DNA from: Chimonanthus salicifolius
Taxonomy: Eukaryota > Streptophyta > Magnoliopsida > Laurales > Calycanthaceae
NCBI GenBank assembly: GCA_013350335.1
Contig: CM023532.1
Coordinates: forward strand, 89,035,383 to 89,099,382
Direction: 5' to 3'
DNA: 64,000 bases
Of the stretch, positions 44,725 to 55,499 are shown piece by piece; position 1 is the first letter of the stretch, and the number at the start of each line of letters is the position of its first letter. Both the position numbers and the translations under genes were made by a program. The notes below the pieces were generated by a model. The model was not told where the DNA came from. It saw nothing but the letters and a program-made list of their open reading frames with translations, and did not search any database.

Positions 44725-47700
44725 TGTAATAGCCTGAATTTTTAAATCAACATATATATAGCATTTATTTATTTTAATAATGGAAAAATTGGAATTTTGA
44801 TGTTATGGATGTTAAATGGATCAAATTTTGGGGCAAGGGCCCAAGTATGGTCCAATGGACCATGGATTGGATGGAATTCATTTAAGGGGTCAATAATGGT
44901 CAAAGTGGGCCCGATAACCATTTGGGACCCAATGGGTCAAAATGAGCCAAACTCTAAGGTAAATGATAGAAAATAATTTAATTGGGCCATGGGCCCAATG
45001 GTGACCCAATTAATTGAAATGGGTTGAATTGGAATTAAACCACCAAAGTTAATGATGAGATGGTTAAGATGGCATAACCAAGTGGGCCCCACCTCCACCT
45101 CACCAAGTGAGGTGGCGTGTGGACCAAGGAAATGGTGGGGCCGACCATCATGGTTGACTTGGTCAACCATGGATAAGTTAAGGGGACTAAGGAGAATTAA
45201 AGTAGATTAGGTTGATTAAATTATTTTAAATCATCTAAGTTAAGATTAATGGGGTTTAAGTGACATGGCCGAATGGGGCCCACCTCCACCTCATCAAGTG
45301 AGGTGGCGGGTAGGGTAGGTGTTGGTGGGGGCCGTCCACCATGGTTGACTTGGTCAACCATGGGTGGATTTCTTAGAGAGAGAATTTAATGAAATTAAAT
45401 TAAATTGGAATTAATTAACCTAAGTAAGGATTTAATTTAATTAATTAGGTTGGTCAAATTAGGGTCAAATGAATAAGTCAAAGGGTCAAGTCAAAGGGTG
45501 GTTTCATCCCATTGAAACCACCCAAAGAAACACAAAAGAAACCATAGACTTAGGGTGGTGGTTTCATCTCAACCACCACCACTCAAGGTATGGGGACCCA
45601 TACCTCTCATCATATGGTCAAGTGGTCAAAGGGAGGAAGACCAAACCACTCCCTCACAAAGAGGCCAAACCGTTGGCTTGGTGGTGGTTTGGTCTCAACC
45701 ACCACCACCAAGGACAAGGGAGCCATACTTGGTGGGTGAAGGCCATCATGGAAGTGTATGGGCTAAGGAATCAAGGATTGAATGGTTTTCACCTTACCAC
45801 TCATCTCACTCTCTTTCTCTCCTCCTCCCTCTCACCACCGTCCCTCATCTCTAAGGAAAAAGAAGAAGAAAACTTGGAAGAAGAAGAGAAGAAAAGAGAG
45901 GAAAAAGGTGTAAGCAAAGGCCCACCACTCCAAGATCAAAGGTTGGGATCTTATTTCTCACCATCTCCTCCTCTCCCTCTCTCAAGCAAACCCTACCTTA
46001 GCCGACCCGAAGCTTGGAGGTTTCCACCATTAATCAAGCATTTTGGCCGACCAAAGATCAAGAGGAAGGAGAAAGGAGGCCAAGGAGTCCGACGGGAGCA
46101 AAGAAAGGCCGAAGGAGTCGTCGGTGTGGTAAGAAATTCTTAAACAAGAATTTATATTTTTTTTAAAGGTTAAGATGTGTTTATGGAATCCATTTCTTAG
46201 AATGGATGGTGGCCACAAATGTTATGGGCCTTAGATCTAAGATCCATCCAATGATAAGATGAGAAATGGATGAAAAGGGGAGAGATAGATTAAGAAAAAT
46301 AATAAATTAAGGAGGTTATGTAATTAAATGGATTAAGCATGGAAGTATGGGTTTTTGAATGGATTGATGGACCATAGGGTTCGGCCATGTAGTATGGCCG
46401 AACCCCATGGTAAAGGGTTGATGATTTTAAATAGGGTTTTAAAGTTTAAAGCTATGGAGAATGATTATGATTTTTAAGGTTGTAAATGATTAAATGTTGG
46501 AAAAATTTAAAGGGGTTTAAATGAGGAAAAATCATGGAGTGTGTGAATGATTTTGTGGCCTCAAGAAGCATAGGAAAATGGTGAATCATGAAGCATGGGT
46601 TCGGCCATGGTGTATGGCCGAACCCTATGGTGATGGAATGATGAAATTAATGGTTATAAAAGTATGGAAATTAATGGAGGAAGTTAATGGTAATTAAGTG
46701 GATTTTTCTCTAGTATTTTAAACAAGGTTTAAATGGGTGGAAATGAAGTTTTTAAAAATAAAAACTATGGACCATGGGTTCGATAATGGTACATGGCCGA
46801 ACCCCATGGGGAGCTTTGAGGAATTTGGTGTTTTTGGAACCAAGAAAAATGAAATGGATTGATGGTTAAATTAATGAACCAAAGTGTACCTCATGATGAT
46901 TAATGAAGAATGATTTAAATGTATGATTTAAATTCAGTTATGGTGGGACCAAATGAGGTGAAATGGACCCAAGAAAAATAGGAAAATGACATCATGGGTT
47001 CGGCCATGGTGTATGGCCGAACCCATGACCCATTTGTAGGTCATGTTATGGGCCAAATATTGAATTATGTATGGGATTAGAATGATTGGAAATTTAATTA
47101 AATTAAGTGGCTGATTTTAGGGATGTTATGTCATGGTCGTTAAATCATTAATGGGACTAAGTTTGTGGATGAATTATAGACAAAAATGTACATGGATGGA
47201 GGAGATATTAAACCATGGAAGTATAGTGGCAAAACCGTAATTATTGGCCACAATGAAGAACCATGGGTTCGACCATGGTACATGGCTGAACCCCATGGCC
47301 GAACCCCATGTAGGTTGGACATGAACTTGGATGCATTAAGATGATATTATGAATGATTAAATGAAGCTTAGGGTTGCTGCCTTTTAGGCTCAAAAAATTA
47401 GAATGTTTAAATGGGCAAAATTTGGAATTATGTATGTGTTTAAATCAATGGAAATGAGGCTAAGTTAAGGGCTGATTTTGATAACCTTGTAACATAATTA
47501 GGGATCATTAATGGATCTAAGGTTGTGATCAGTTAGGGACTTAATCATGGACAAAATATGGACTAATTTGGTATATGTATAATAAGGCATCGGGACGTCG
47601 CAAACGGTACGCGATCGGCGACCGGATTATCGAACGAAAACGTAAAGGGACGCTAAGCGGTATTCGGTAGGATTCCTACCTTTTTGTAAGCCGTGGATTA

Positions 47701-48836
47701 TGTGTATGTGATGGTTTCCTCGTTTTATTTCGGTAATTATATGATTTATTTTAAGATGGATTTTAAATGCTATGGATTATACTTTAATGCTATGGATGGT
47801 ATTTTAAATGCTAAGGATTATATTTTAATGCTATGGATGATATTTTTAAGGCTATGGATTATATTCCAATGCTATGGATTTTATATTAAGGATATGAATT
47901 ATATATATACTACATAGCATAATGCACTTACATCTCATGCATGGCATGGGCTGGAAAATAATGAAACCGGAGTCCATGCTCCGTCGGGGCGATCGAGAAA
48001 CAAACATGGGGATAGCCTGAGGTGCTATAACTGGAGTCCATGCTCCGTCGGGGCGACCGAGAATCAAACGTGGAGATAACTTGATATGCTATAACCGGAG
48101 TCCATGCTCCGTCAGGGCGACCGAGAAGCAAATATGGGGACACCTTGACGAGGCTTTGCCGTCAAGGGGGATATGACATTTTATGATGGGTGGGACACAT
48201 GACATAGGCACCCATGGCATGGCATTCATCATATGGTTTTATTATATTGTTATCGGTATGCTTGTTATCACTAATCCATGTGCTAGCCCTACTCGGAGTC
48301 CTACTGGGCGCGTTGTCTAACTCCCTACTTCTACCCAAGCTGATGACGCAGGAGACGACAGAAACGGTGGACGCGACGGGAGCCAAGCTTAGGAGCTTGG
48401 GAAAGCGGCTACTTAGTTTATTTAGGTTTTATTCTGGAAAATTATAATTTAAGTAGCTTAGCTTGTCGGGTTGTAATAATTACTGTTTCTTGCTATGGTT
48501 TGGACTGTACTATGGACGTTATCATTTTGAGATAAAATTATGAACATAGGGGTATTTTAGTAATTTAAGCGCCGTACTTCCTTGTTATCTAAAACTAGTA
48601 GGATAGTCTCTATTATAATGTTCTGCATGTAATTATATTCTACGAGCTTACTTCCTACGCGTGAACCGTTCTCGTGGACTTCATTCCGCGCACGCGTAGG
48701 GTTGGCCAGTTAAGGGCTGAGCTTTAGAAGCTCGGACTTAACTCGTGTCGTGACGTCCGCACCCGTTATCACTTTTATTTTTTTTTTAAAAAAAAAAATA
48801 GACTCTGATTTCGGTGAAAATGGGGCAGGTGTTACA
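44725..48836 (+). mobile_element. Solo LTR G (4112 bp, TSD AAATC)
   Basis: Starts TGTAATAGCCTGAATTTTT and ends GGTGTTACA, flanked by AAATC (44720-44724 and 48837-48841). Family 3, same layout as C and L: CCACCTCA/TGAGGTGG pairs (~45092, ~45284), CCATGGTTGAC/GTCAACCATGG (near 45147-45171, 45340-45364), a GA/CT-rich zone (45790-46110), palindromic motifs (~46378, 46597, 46995, 47266), a CpG-rich block (47580-47672), a hairpin array (47967-48170) and the 3' hairpin (48708-48743). A 224-codon ORF at 45469-46143 is low-complexity LTR sequence. Confidence 0.95.
47967..48170 (+). repeat. Hairpin-repeat array in LTR G
   Basis: Three CCGGAGTCCATGCTCCG-type units, then one CTTGACG/CGTCAAG unit (48144-48171). 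It combines the two unit types seen separately in LTR C and LTR F. Confidence 0.78.
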
Positions 48837-49833
48837 AAATCATCGATCCTGGGTAGAGGGTACTTGTTTCGGACTGTTAGCTGATTCAGCTTCCGGTAGT
48901 CCACGCACATCCGAAGTGAACCGCTCTTCTTCTTTACGAACAATACTGGAGCTCCCCATGACGATGTGCTGTGTTGATGCATCCCAGCCTAAGCAGTTCA
49001 TCGATCTGCTTCTTTAGTTCCGACATCTCTGCTGGTGCCATCCAATAGTGTGGTAGAGATACTGGTGAAGTACCAGGGTATAACTTGATCTCGAAATTGA
49101 TCTCCCTCATAGGCAGTAAACCCGGGAGTTCCTTTGGAAACACATCCGCAAATTCTTGTACAATTGCCGGAAGTTCAGTACTTGGAGCTTTATTTATGGT
49201 GATATTATTCAATACCACATGGGTCAACCCTTCCTGCAATCCACTTTGTTTGTCTGTACGAACCACGTATTGCTTCCCTTCGGGTGACCAAAATGTCACT
49301 CTTCGGCAATAACAGCCGATGTTGGCATGGAACTTAGCCAACCAATCCATTCGGAATATTATATCATACTCAGACATGTCTAGCACCAGATAATTGAACT
49401 CAAATCTGAGTCCAGCTAGTTCAGTGTTAACTGCCGTGCATATAAGTCCCAATGCCGAGTCTCCGACAGGGGACACAATTGTAAGTGTTGTGGCTAATCT
49501 TTGAACTAATGTATCGGTAGCAGTAATAAATAATGCAGCTGTGAAGGAGTGTGATGCTCCAGAATCAAATAGTGCATATGCATAAGAGCTACTCACTACC
49601 GCCATACCTTGTATCACCGCATGATCCTCATCTTCTGGAGAAGTTAAAGTAAATAATCGTCCAGCTCCAGCAGGTTTGGGCGCCCGTCTCGCCCGATTAT
49701 ATGTCCTGCCTCCTCTGGAGTTAGCCGGTCTGACTGGTGTACGAGACGATCCTCTAGAGTATGAAAGCCTATTGAGTTTTGGACAATCTTTCTTAAAGTG
49801 ACCCGGCTGGTCACAGTGAAAGCAGTTGCTCAC
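48837..49833 (-). pseudogene. pol: Zinc knuckle, protease and start of RT, element E
   Basis: A 299-codon frame on the minus strand begins with the nucleocapsid knuckle (C4, C7, H12, C17: CFHCDQPGHFKKDC), an Arg/Gly/Pro-rich linker, then protease with the intact DSGASHSF site (D90) and YDIIFRMDWL. It continues to the RT N-terminus ([20 protein letters not shown]). A one-base indel near 48985 shifts the frame; the next frame (48982-48837) carries [31 protein letters not shown] and PLPRIDD, where LTR G interrupts. The protease is the only one in the window with an intact catalytic motif. Confidence 0.92.
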
Positions 49834-50978
49834 TCCTCTAGATGCCTGAACGACTGAGTGGGCTGGTTGGGGCGAAAGCCCCCAGTAGATCCAACAGATG
49901 GTGAGGGTCTGCTGAAGTTCGGCCGGAACGTCTTGTTAGGTTGATAAGTACCCCTCCCACTCGGTGCTCGACGGTTATCAACTATTGCAAACTCCGCCAA
50001 TTCTTGTTCCACAATAGTAGCTTTGCTGACCACTTCCGCCAGCATAGCCGCTTTGAACACGGTCATTCTGGCCCTAATAATTGGCCGTAACCCACGCTTT
50101 AACTTGCGAGCCCGCCGATACTCCACAATATAGAATACATAAATTGACAGACTGAGAAATTCTTGGTGATACTCAGCTACCATCGTCGAACCTTGCACTA
50201 ATGACAAGAATGCTTGAATCTGACGTTCCTTTTCTTCTTCTGGGAAATAGTTTTCCAGGAACATCGCTGAGAATTGATCCCAGGTCATTTCAGTTCTCTC
50301 CCTTTCTGGCACTAGTGCCTGCTGCTTTTCCACTACTTTCCACCATTTAGCAGCGTCATCTATCAGCTGTGACGTGGCCAATAGGATTTTGTGAGCATGA
50401 CTCTTGATATTCGAAAGAGTCAGTGTGTGAGAGATCTTTTTCAACCAGTTCTCAGCTCCGACAGGCCCTTCTCTCCCCTTGAAGTAAGGTGGGCGCTGTT
50501 GTTGGAAGTCTTTGACCATGTTCCGGTCATTAGTCTCACTCGTGCTTCCACCTCCATTCATATGTTGTTGGAGGACAGAAGTAACCACTGCTTGCACCAG
50601 GCTGTGTAGTTCATGCGGCACATGTGGTATAGTCACGTTGCTGTTGCTGTTTCCTTCTTCCTCCCTTTGATATGAAGGGTTACTATCGTCCTCTTCTTGC
50701 CGAGAATGTTGCGATTCTTCCTCATCGCGTGATCTTTCATGAACTGATCTCTCCTCATCATGAACTGACTGCTCCCTATCATGTACCGATTGCACCTTCT
50801 TATGTACAACCTTCTCACGTTGAGGTACCACTTTCCCTTGTTGCGTGATTATTAATACTTCCTCCTTCTTTTTACCGTCTTGTCGCGTCCTTCTCTTTGA
50901 TGCCCCTTCGCCTACTCCAATTTGTAATACTTTTTTTTTTCCCTTTTGATTCTTTACGATCTTTTTCTGTGGCGCCAT
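49830..50978 (-). CDS. gag: gag of element E (382 codons)
   Basis: Start at 50978 (Met-Ala-Pro-Gln), aligned with the gag starts of A and B. N-terminal basic region (1-40, many Lys), a charged region with SVHD-type repeats (63-90) and acidic stretch (85-110), then the capsid domain: LVQAVVTSVLQQHMNG (127-142), PPYFKGREGPVGAENWLKK (163-181), KWWKVVEKQQ (211-220), TWDQFSAMFLENYFPEEEK (232-250) and RRARKLKRGLRP (288-299). The C-terminal linker is Arg/Pro/Asn-rich. It ends at TGA just before the zinc knuckle, which lies in another frame; element B lacks this arrangement, so a small deletion near 49860 is likely. The capsid part is the best-preserved Gag in the window. Confidence 0.88.
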   Translation of the reverse strand: MAPQKKIVKNQKGKKKVLQIGVGEGASKRRTRQDGKKKEEVLIITQQGKVVPQREKVVHKKVQSVHDREQSVHDEERSVHERSRDEEESQHSRQEEDDSNPSYQREEEGNSNSNVTIPHVPHELHSLVQAVVTSVLQQHMNGGGSTSETNDRNMVKDFQQQRPPYFKGREGPVGAENWLKKISHTLTLSNIKSHAHKILLATSQLIDDAAKWWKVVEKQQALVPERERTEMTWDQFSAMFLENYFPEEEKERQIQAFLSLVQGSTMVAEYHQEFLSLSIYVFYIVEYRRARKLKRGLRPIIRARMTVFKAAMLAEVVSKATIVEQELAEFAIVDNRRAPSGRGTYQPNKTFRPNFSRPSPSVGSTGGFRPNQPTQSFRHLEE

Positions 50979-51197
50979 TTCTTCCTATTCATGGAAACAT
51001 CATAGACTTAGTTTCCATCACAACATACATTAAATGCCATAAATCCTCATTAAAATCATAAAATCGCATACTTTATATAAATTCATAATTCATCTTTGTA
51101 CAAAGGTGGGTAGGGTTAAACAAAACCCTATAAAGAACAAAATGCACCCTTACAATAAAACCCTCTTTTTTAATGTCCCTTCATACTACTTCCTAGC
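50979..51197 (-). other. Spacer between accessory ORF and gag, element E
   Basis: About 220 bp, AT-rich, with no ORF. On the minus strand it follows the accessory stop codon and precedes the gag start, so gag would be a downstream cistron on an unspliced RNA. Confidence 0.55.
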
Positions 51198-51827
51198 CTA
51201 GTCCTCCGTAGAAGATCCTGCATCATCAGCGAACCTAAAGCGGTTATCAGGACATGTCATCGCCGTGTGCCCCAATACTCCACACGTCATGCAGAGTATT
51301 AGCCCAGGTCCTCCAATATAAGGACAATTAGTCCTAGCCTCTCCATGCCCATGCAGTCCACAGAACTGGCAGACAATGCCTAGAGGGTGAGGACAATATA
51401 TACAATTGTGCCCATCTTGGTTGCACAACTCACACGTATCGTAGGGATCTATCTCCCTAAGCGATTCCAATATTATAGGAACATCTTCCATAGGATCCTC
51501 CATAAAAGGTGCTAGATCCTCTTCTTCTTCCTCAGGAGGTCCCATTATCCAAGGAATATCATCCATCAAATCCTCCGGAAAAGGTGCTAAGTCCACATCA
51601 TCTTCCTCAGGAGGTTCCATTATCCAAGGAATGTCATTCATCAGATCCTCCGGAAAAAGTGCTAAGTCCATATCATCTTCCTCAGGAGGTCCCTCCTGAA
51701 GGTCCATGTTGACTTCCATGCTGGTACTGTTGGAAGCTGACACCAAATCTACTGGACAACTAGGTGTCCCTTTATCCCATAACTCTCTGTATATTCCTCG
51801 TTGCCTGACATATCTGTGCCACAACAT
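51198..51827 (-). CDS. Accessory ORF of element E: acidic repeats plus CCHC zinc knuckles
   Basis: 209 codons between PBS and gag, absent from A and B. The shared segment ELWDKGTPSCPVDLVSAS is at 15-32. Three acidic repeats of PPEEDDxDLAxFPEDLM type lie at about 47-70, 72-95 and 97-120. The cysteine-rich C-terminus has C132-C135-H140-C142/C145, C153-C156-H161-C168 and a canonical knuckle C179-C182-H187-C192 (C-X2-C-X4-H-X4-C). A better start may be the ATG at 51811, which matches element F but is two bases out of frame here (small insertion near 51790). The acidic part followed by nucleic-acid-binding knuckles suggests an RNA- or chromatin-associated accessory protein; this is inference. I do not recognise a named family. 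Confidence 0.65.
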   Translation of the reverse strand: MLWHRYVRQRGIYRELWDKGTPSCPVDLVSASNSTSMEVNMDLQEGPPEEDDMDLALFPEDLMNDIPWIMEPPEEDDVDLAPFPEDLMDDIPWIMGPPEEEEEDLAPFMEDPMEDVPIILESLREIDPYDTCELCNQDGHNCIYCPHPLGIVCQFCGLHGHGEARTNCPYIGGPGLILCMTCGVLGHTAMTCPDNRFRFADDAGSSTED

Positions 51828-52240
51828 TTAAAACATATAAATCAACAACAACCGTTCCAATAACGAACCAGTCTTGATTTTTGGGGATTTTTCATGCATA
51901 ATCTCATGTGCTTTATTTGGGAAGATTGCCAAATCATCATTCTTTGTGTTCTTTTGTTTCTGGGGAAATCTCTAAATTCCTGTTGTTTGTTTCTCAGTGT
52001 GGGATTTCAGGGGAGTGCATCCTACTTGCTATGTTTGACATATCCAGTTATGATGACTGTACTTTACTTTGCTATCTTTCATTGTCGTTCTCAGATTGAT
52101 TGTTTAGTCTGAGTCACTCGAAGTAAATTAATCCGGGCCCCAGTCAGCGGACTCCGAAGAGTCGGTCAGTTGGGATTCTTATCCGTCAGTGAGACATGAA
52201 ACCGTCTTAATCTTACTTCGATGATTCAACTTCCCGTTTC
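51828..52240 (-). other. Leader of element E with possible intron end
   Basis: On the minus strand from the PBS: GACTC-TTCG-GAGTC hairpin at 52150-52163, then A/C-rich repeats with CCCCA runs. Near 51860-51814 the sequence TTGTTGTTGATTTATATG...GGCACAG resembles a branch site and 3' splice acceptor directly before the accessory reading frame; element F has the same arrangement. No matching donor was established. Confidence 0.45.
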
Positions 52241-52252
52241 GCTCTGATACCA
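52241..52252 (-). other. Primer-binding site, element E
   Basis: Minus-strand TGGTATCAGAGC, a perfect initiator-Met PBS, adjacent to the 5' LTR end at 52255. Confidence 0.92.
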
Positions 52253-52254
52253 AC

Positions 52255-55197
52255 TATAGCGCCCCGCCCTCTCCGAGATAAAATCAGAGTCTATTTTTTT
52301 TTAAAATAAACCGGACAAGGGCGGAGAGACGTCACGACGCGAGCTAAGTCCGGACTACCCAAAGTCCGAACCTTAACTGGCCACCCATATGTGCGTGGAC
52401 TAAACCCACGATAGATAATACACACATGGAACTAAACAATGACTTGCGGAATAAACTAGACTAACTGCGGAATTAGGTTGAATAGATAGCAAATACCAAT
52501 CTCAATTAATAAATAACATAAACCAACCATCCATCATTAATATCCTAAACAAACCATAGCAAAGTATCAACTTATTACATGTCCACAAAATATAACTAGA
52601 AAGACAGTAATAAAGAAAATCCCAATCAACGATCAAGCGCTTAGACTTGGCTCCCCTCCTGGCCATCGACCTTCTCTTTCCCCTTCCTTGTTCCTGCATT
52701 ATCCTCTAAGGATAGAATTAGGGCGTTAGATCAACGCGCCCAGTAGGTTCCCGATCAGGGCTACCACATGGTTAGCTTATAAATCATGCATATATCAAAT
52801 GTCTGATTATCAAAAACATATTAAACCATGCTATGTATGTATGCAAATGTAATGAGCCCCACCCCATCACACATACATATAGCCATCACTTGACGTGTCT
52901 TATATCAGCATATTAGTTCTCCTGGTGGCACTTTCACCTCCTAAGGAGGCCCCATAGTTGCATCTCGGACATTCCGACGGAGTGTGGGCTCCGGTGTTTA
53001 TAATCATCAAGTAATTCTCCTGGAGGGACTTTCACCTCCTAAGGAGGCCCCACAATTGCATCTCGGGCATTCCGACGGAGTGTGGGCTCCGGTGTTTATA
53101 ATCATCAGGTAATTCTCCTAGCGGGACTTTCACTGCCTAAGGAGGCCCCACAGATGCATTTCGGGCATTCCGACGGAGTGTGGACTCCGGTGTTTATAAT
53201 CATCATCCCATGTCCATGAGATGCCAATGTATATATAAAACTTGTAAATAATATCCATCATTCAAAACCAATAAAAATAAAGCATGAGTCTCATAAAAAC
53301 CAAGATAAAACTGTGGTTACAAGTAGGTAGGAAACCTACTGAAGATTCACTTCAGTGTTCGATCTTTCTTTAGTGTCACTTGCTCACAACTTGCCCGCCG
53401 TTCACTTCCGTCACCTTGTCCATATAACAATAAGTAAATCATACTATCCTTTAATTATTCATTCACCAACTTAGGATTAAACCTACTTTTTCATGGCCGA
53501 ACATCTTGTGAGGTTCGGCCATACCCATGGCCGAACATCACCAACTTAGGATTTAACCAATTTTTTCATTTAATCAATTCTTAAATACTTAACCCTTTAA
53601 ACATGTCTTGGTCCTCATAAACATGTTTTAGGTCTCATTTAAACATGTAATAATCAGTATAATATTACTGGGTTTTTACCTCTCAAAACCCTCCAAATCA
53701 GTCCATCACTTTGCATGGTTTTCACTTTATAACAACTCAATCCAAATGACCATAACACTTCATGGGGCTCGGCCATCCAAGACGGCCGAGCCCAATGGTC
53801 CATGTTATCAATTTATATCCATGGTTTAGACCCATGATACCTTCAGTCCTTCATGACATTCAAGTCCATGTTTTAACCCTCTTTAAAACATGCATTTTAA
53901 GTCTTAAAGAAATATCTAAAACAGTCCACAAATTGCATGGTTTCTATGTTTCAAAGATATCAAAACCAACCAATTATTTACATGGGGTTCGGCCCTTCAA
54001 GGTGGCCGAACCCAATGCTCCCTTTTACAATTTTAAAACCTCTATTACTCAAGGTTTAAACCTTGATGCATTCGGCCATACCCATGGCCCAATACATGTT
54101 CCATTTGTTCCATGTTATTAAACCAAAATAACACATAAACACTTACCAAACTTCCTTTGCCTTTGATCCTTGCCTTCTCCCCTCTTGTTTCCTTCTTTCT
54201 TCCTTAATCCTTTGCTGGTTTATGCTTGATCAATTAGTGCAAACACCACTACTGGTTCAGCCAAGAAAAGAGTTTGGAGAGAGGGAGAGAGATGAGGATT
54301 TCCTTAGAATTTCTTGTGTGAAAAACGGCCATATGAGTTGGTCTTTCCCTTTTGTAGTCTCAGCCACAACCTCCATTCATTTCCCTCATTATTTCTTAGC
54401 AAAAACGATGGGATATTGGGTGCCATCCAAGACACCCCTTCACCCAAACGTTGCATCCATTGAAATCAGCCAATGCATCTCATTAAATGAGATGATGCCG
54501 CCTAACCTTGGTGTCCCTTGGCTTTGGCCAAGGCACCTCTTCATCCAACGGCTAGGATTTGTGTGATTAAGAGTTGTGTGAATTAGAACTCTTTCCACTT
54601 CCTCTTGACTCACTTGACTCATGATCTTTTTATTCCAACTCAACAATTTAATGCACCATATTTGAGTCAACTCTATTCTTAATTAAAACTTACTCCAAAT
54701 CTGTACAACTCAAGCTGAACTAACTCACACTTGAGTTCATTTGAGGGCGCACACGGTCAGCCGTGGTCAACTTGGTCAACCCGACCCATTGGGTCCCCAA
54801 TCAGCTCCTTGACCCGTTTTGACAACATGACCCATTAATGGGCTGATTTTGCAATTTTTAATTGGTTTTCACTTGTGCATCAAGCCTACCCATTTTTACC
54901 CTACTTGATTTCCAATCAGTTCAGCTTAACCCTATTTAAATTGAGCACACCCAATGGTCAAATAATCCATTATGACCCATTGGGTCCCAATTGAGCCCTT
55001 TGACCTATTTAGCCATTTTCAACCCAATTGATGTACATTACCCATCCAATCAAATTTGACATTTATATTATGCTCATACGATCTTAATTTGAGCAATGGG
55101 CCCCACCATTTACTTATTTAACATCACAAACATTTAATTTAACAAACCAGGGGCATTTTCGTAATTATCCATTTCATTGAAAAATTGGGGTGTTACA
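52255..55197 (-). repeat. 5' LTR of element E (2943 bp)
   Basis: On the minus strand it starts TGTAACACCCCAATTTTTC (55197) and ends GGCGCTATA (52255), the last bases being a mutated TTACA. It contains the 3' hairpin (52342-52378), a three-unit array (52915-53205), palindromic motifs (~53494, 53762, 53987) and a U3 with GACCCATTGGGTC-type pairs (~54780, ~54975). Segment 54330-55197 matches the 3' LTR; 52255-54330 has no counterpart there. Confidence 0.9.
52915..53205 (-). repeat. Three-unit hairpin array in LTR E
   Basis: Each unit has TTCTCCTGG, ACTTTCACCTCCTAAGGAGG (CCTCCTAAGGAGG is a near-perfect palindrome), GCATCTCGGGCATTCCGACG and GAGTGTGGGCTCCGG. The period is about 110 bp, the longest of the arrays. 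Confidence 0.78.
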
Positions 55198-55487
55198 GAA
55201 TCTTAATTGGGTAGTTGACCTAATTAATTTAATCCTACCCATTTACCTTCAAAATCAATTCATCTTGACCCATTGGGTCCCAATTTGGTAATTGACCCAA
55301 AAAATTTATATTTACCCAATTACTTGAAATCAAACTCTATCCATGATCCATTGGATCATAATTGGGCCATTGACCCAATTCTTACCCATCTAAAGTCCAT
55401 CACATCCATACTTAAATTCAACCAATTTAATCATTTAAATAGACAAAATCCAATATAATAATGCATTGAAAAATCTTGGGTGTTACA
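55198..55487 (-). mobile_element. LTR fragment H (5' edge)
   Basis: On the minus strand it starts TGTAACACCCAAGATTTTTC (55487) and runs through GGGTCAATGGCCCAATT-type repeats until 55198, where element E begins. It is the broken end of another LTR into which E inserted; the remainder has been lost with the rearranged left end of E. Confidence 0.75.
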
Positions 55488-55499
55488 GATTGAGCCTAT

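Larger units (their letters stand above)
25558..55197 (-). mobile_element. Element E: minus-strand Ty3/gypsy retrotransposon carrying nested F and G
   Basis: Read on the minus strand: 5' LTR 55197-52255, PBS 52252-52241, accessory ORF, gag, protease, start of RT, [solo LTR G], RT and RNase H, [element F], RNase H end, integrase, polypurine tract, 3' LTR from 26462. Perfect duplications at both nested insertions (AAATC for G, ACTCC for F) show that the three internal pieces were once contiguous. The 3' LTR matches the 5' LTR only over its first ~900 bp and then changes to family-1 sequence. Family 5; LTR K belongs to the same group. The accessory ORF between PBS and gag distinguishes E from A and B. 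Confidence 0.93.

Noticed and set aside
45469..46143. 224-codon ORF in solo LTR G
   Set aside because: Low-complexity Lys/Glu/Pro/Ser-rich translation of LTR sequence; the same region in C and L is interrupted by stops and frame changes.
49830..49870. Programmed frameshift between gag and protease in element E
   Set aside because: Element A has gag linker and zinc knuckle in one frame, and E appears to have lost bases in the linker; no slippery site and pseudoknot were evident.
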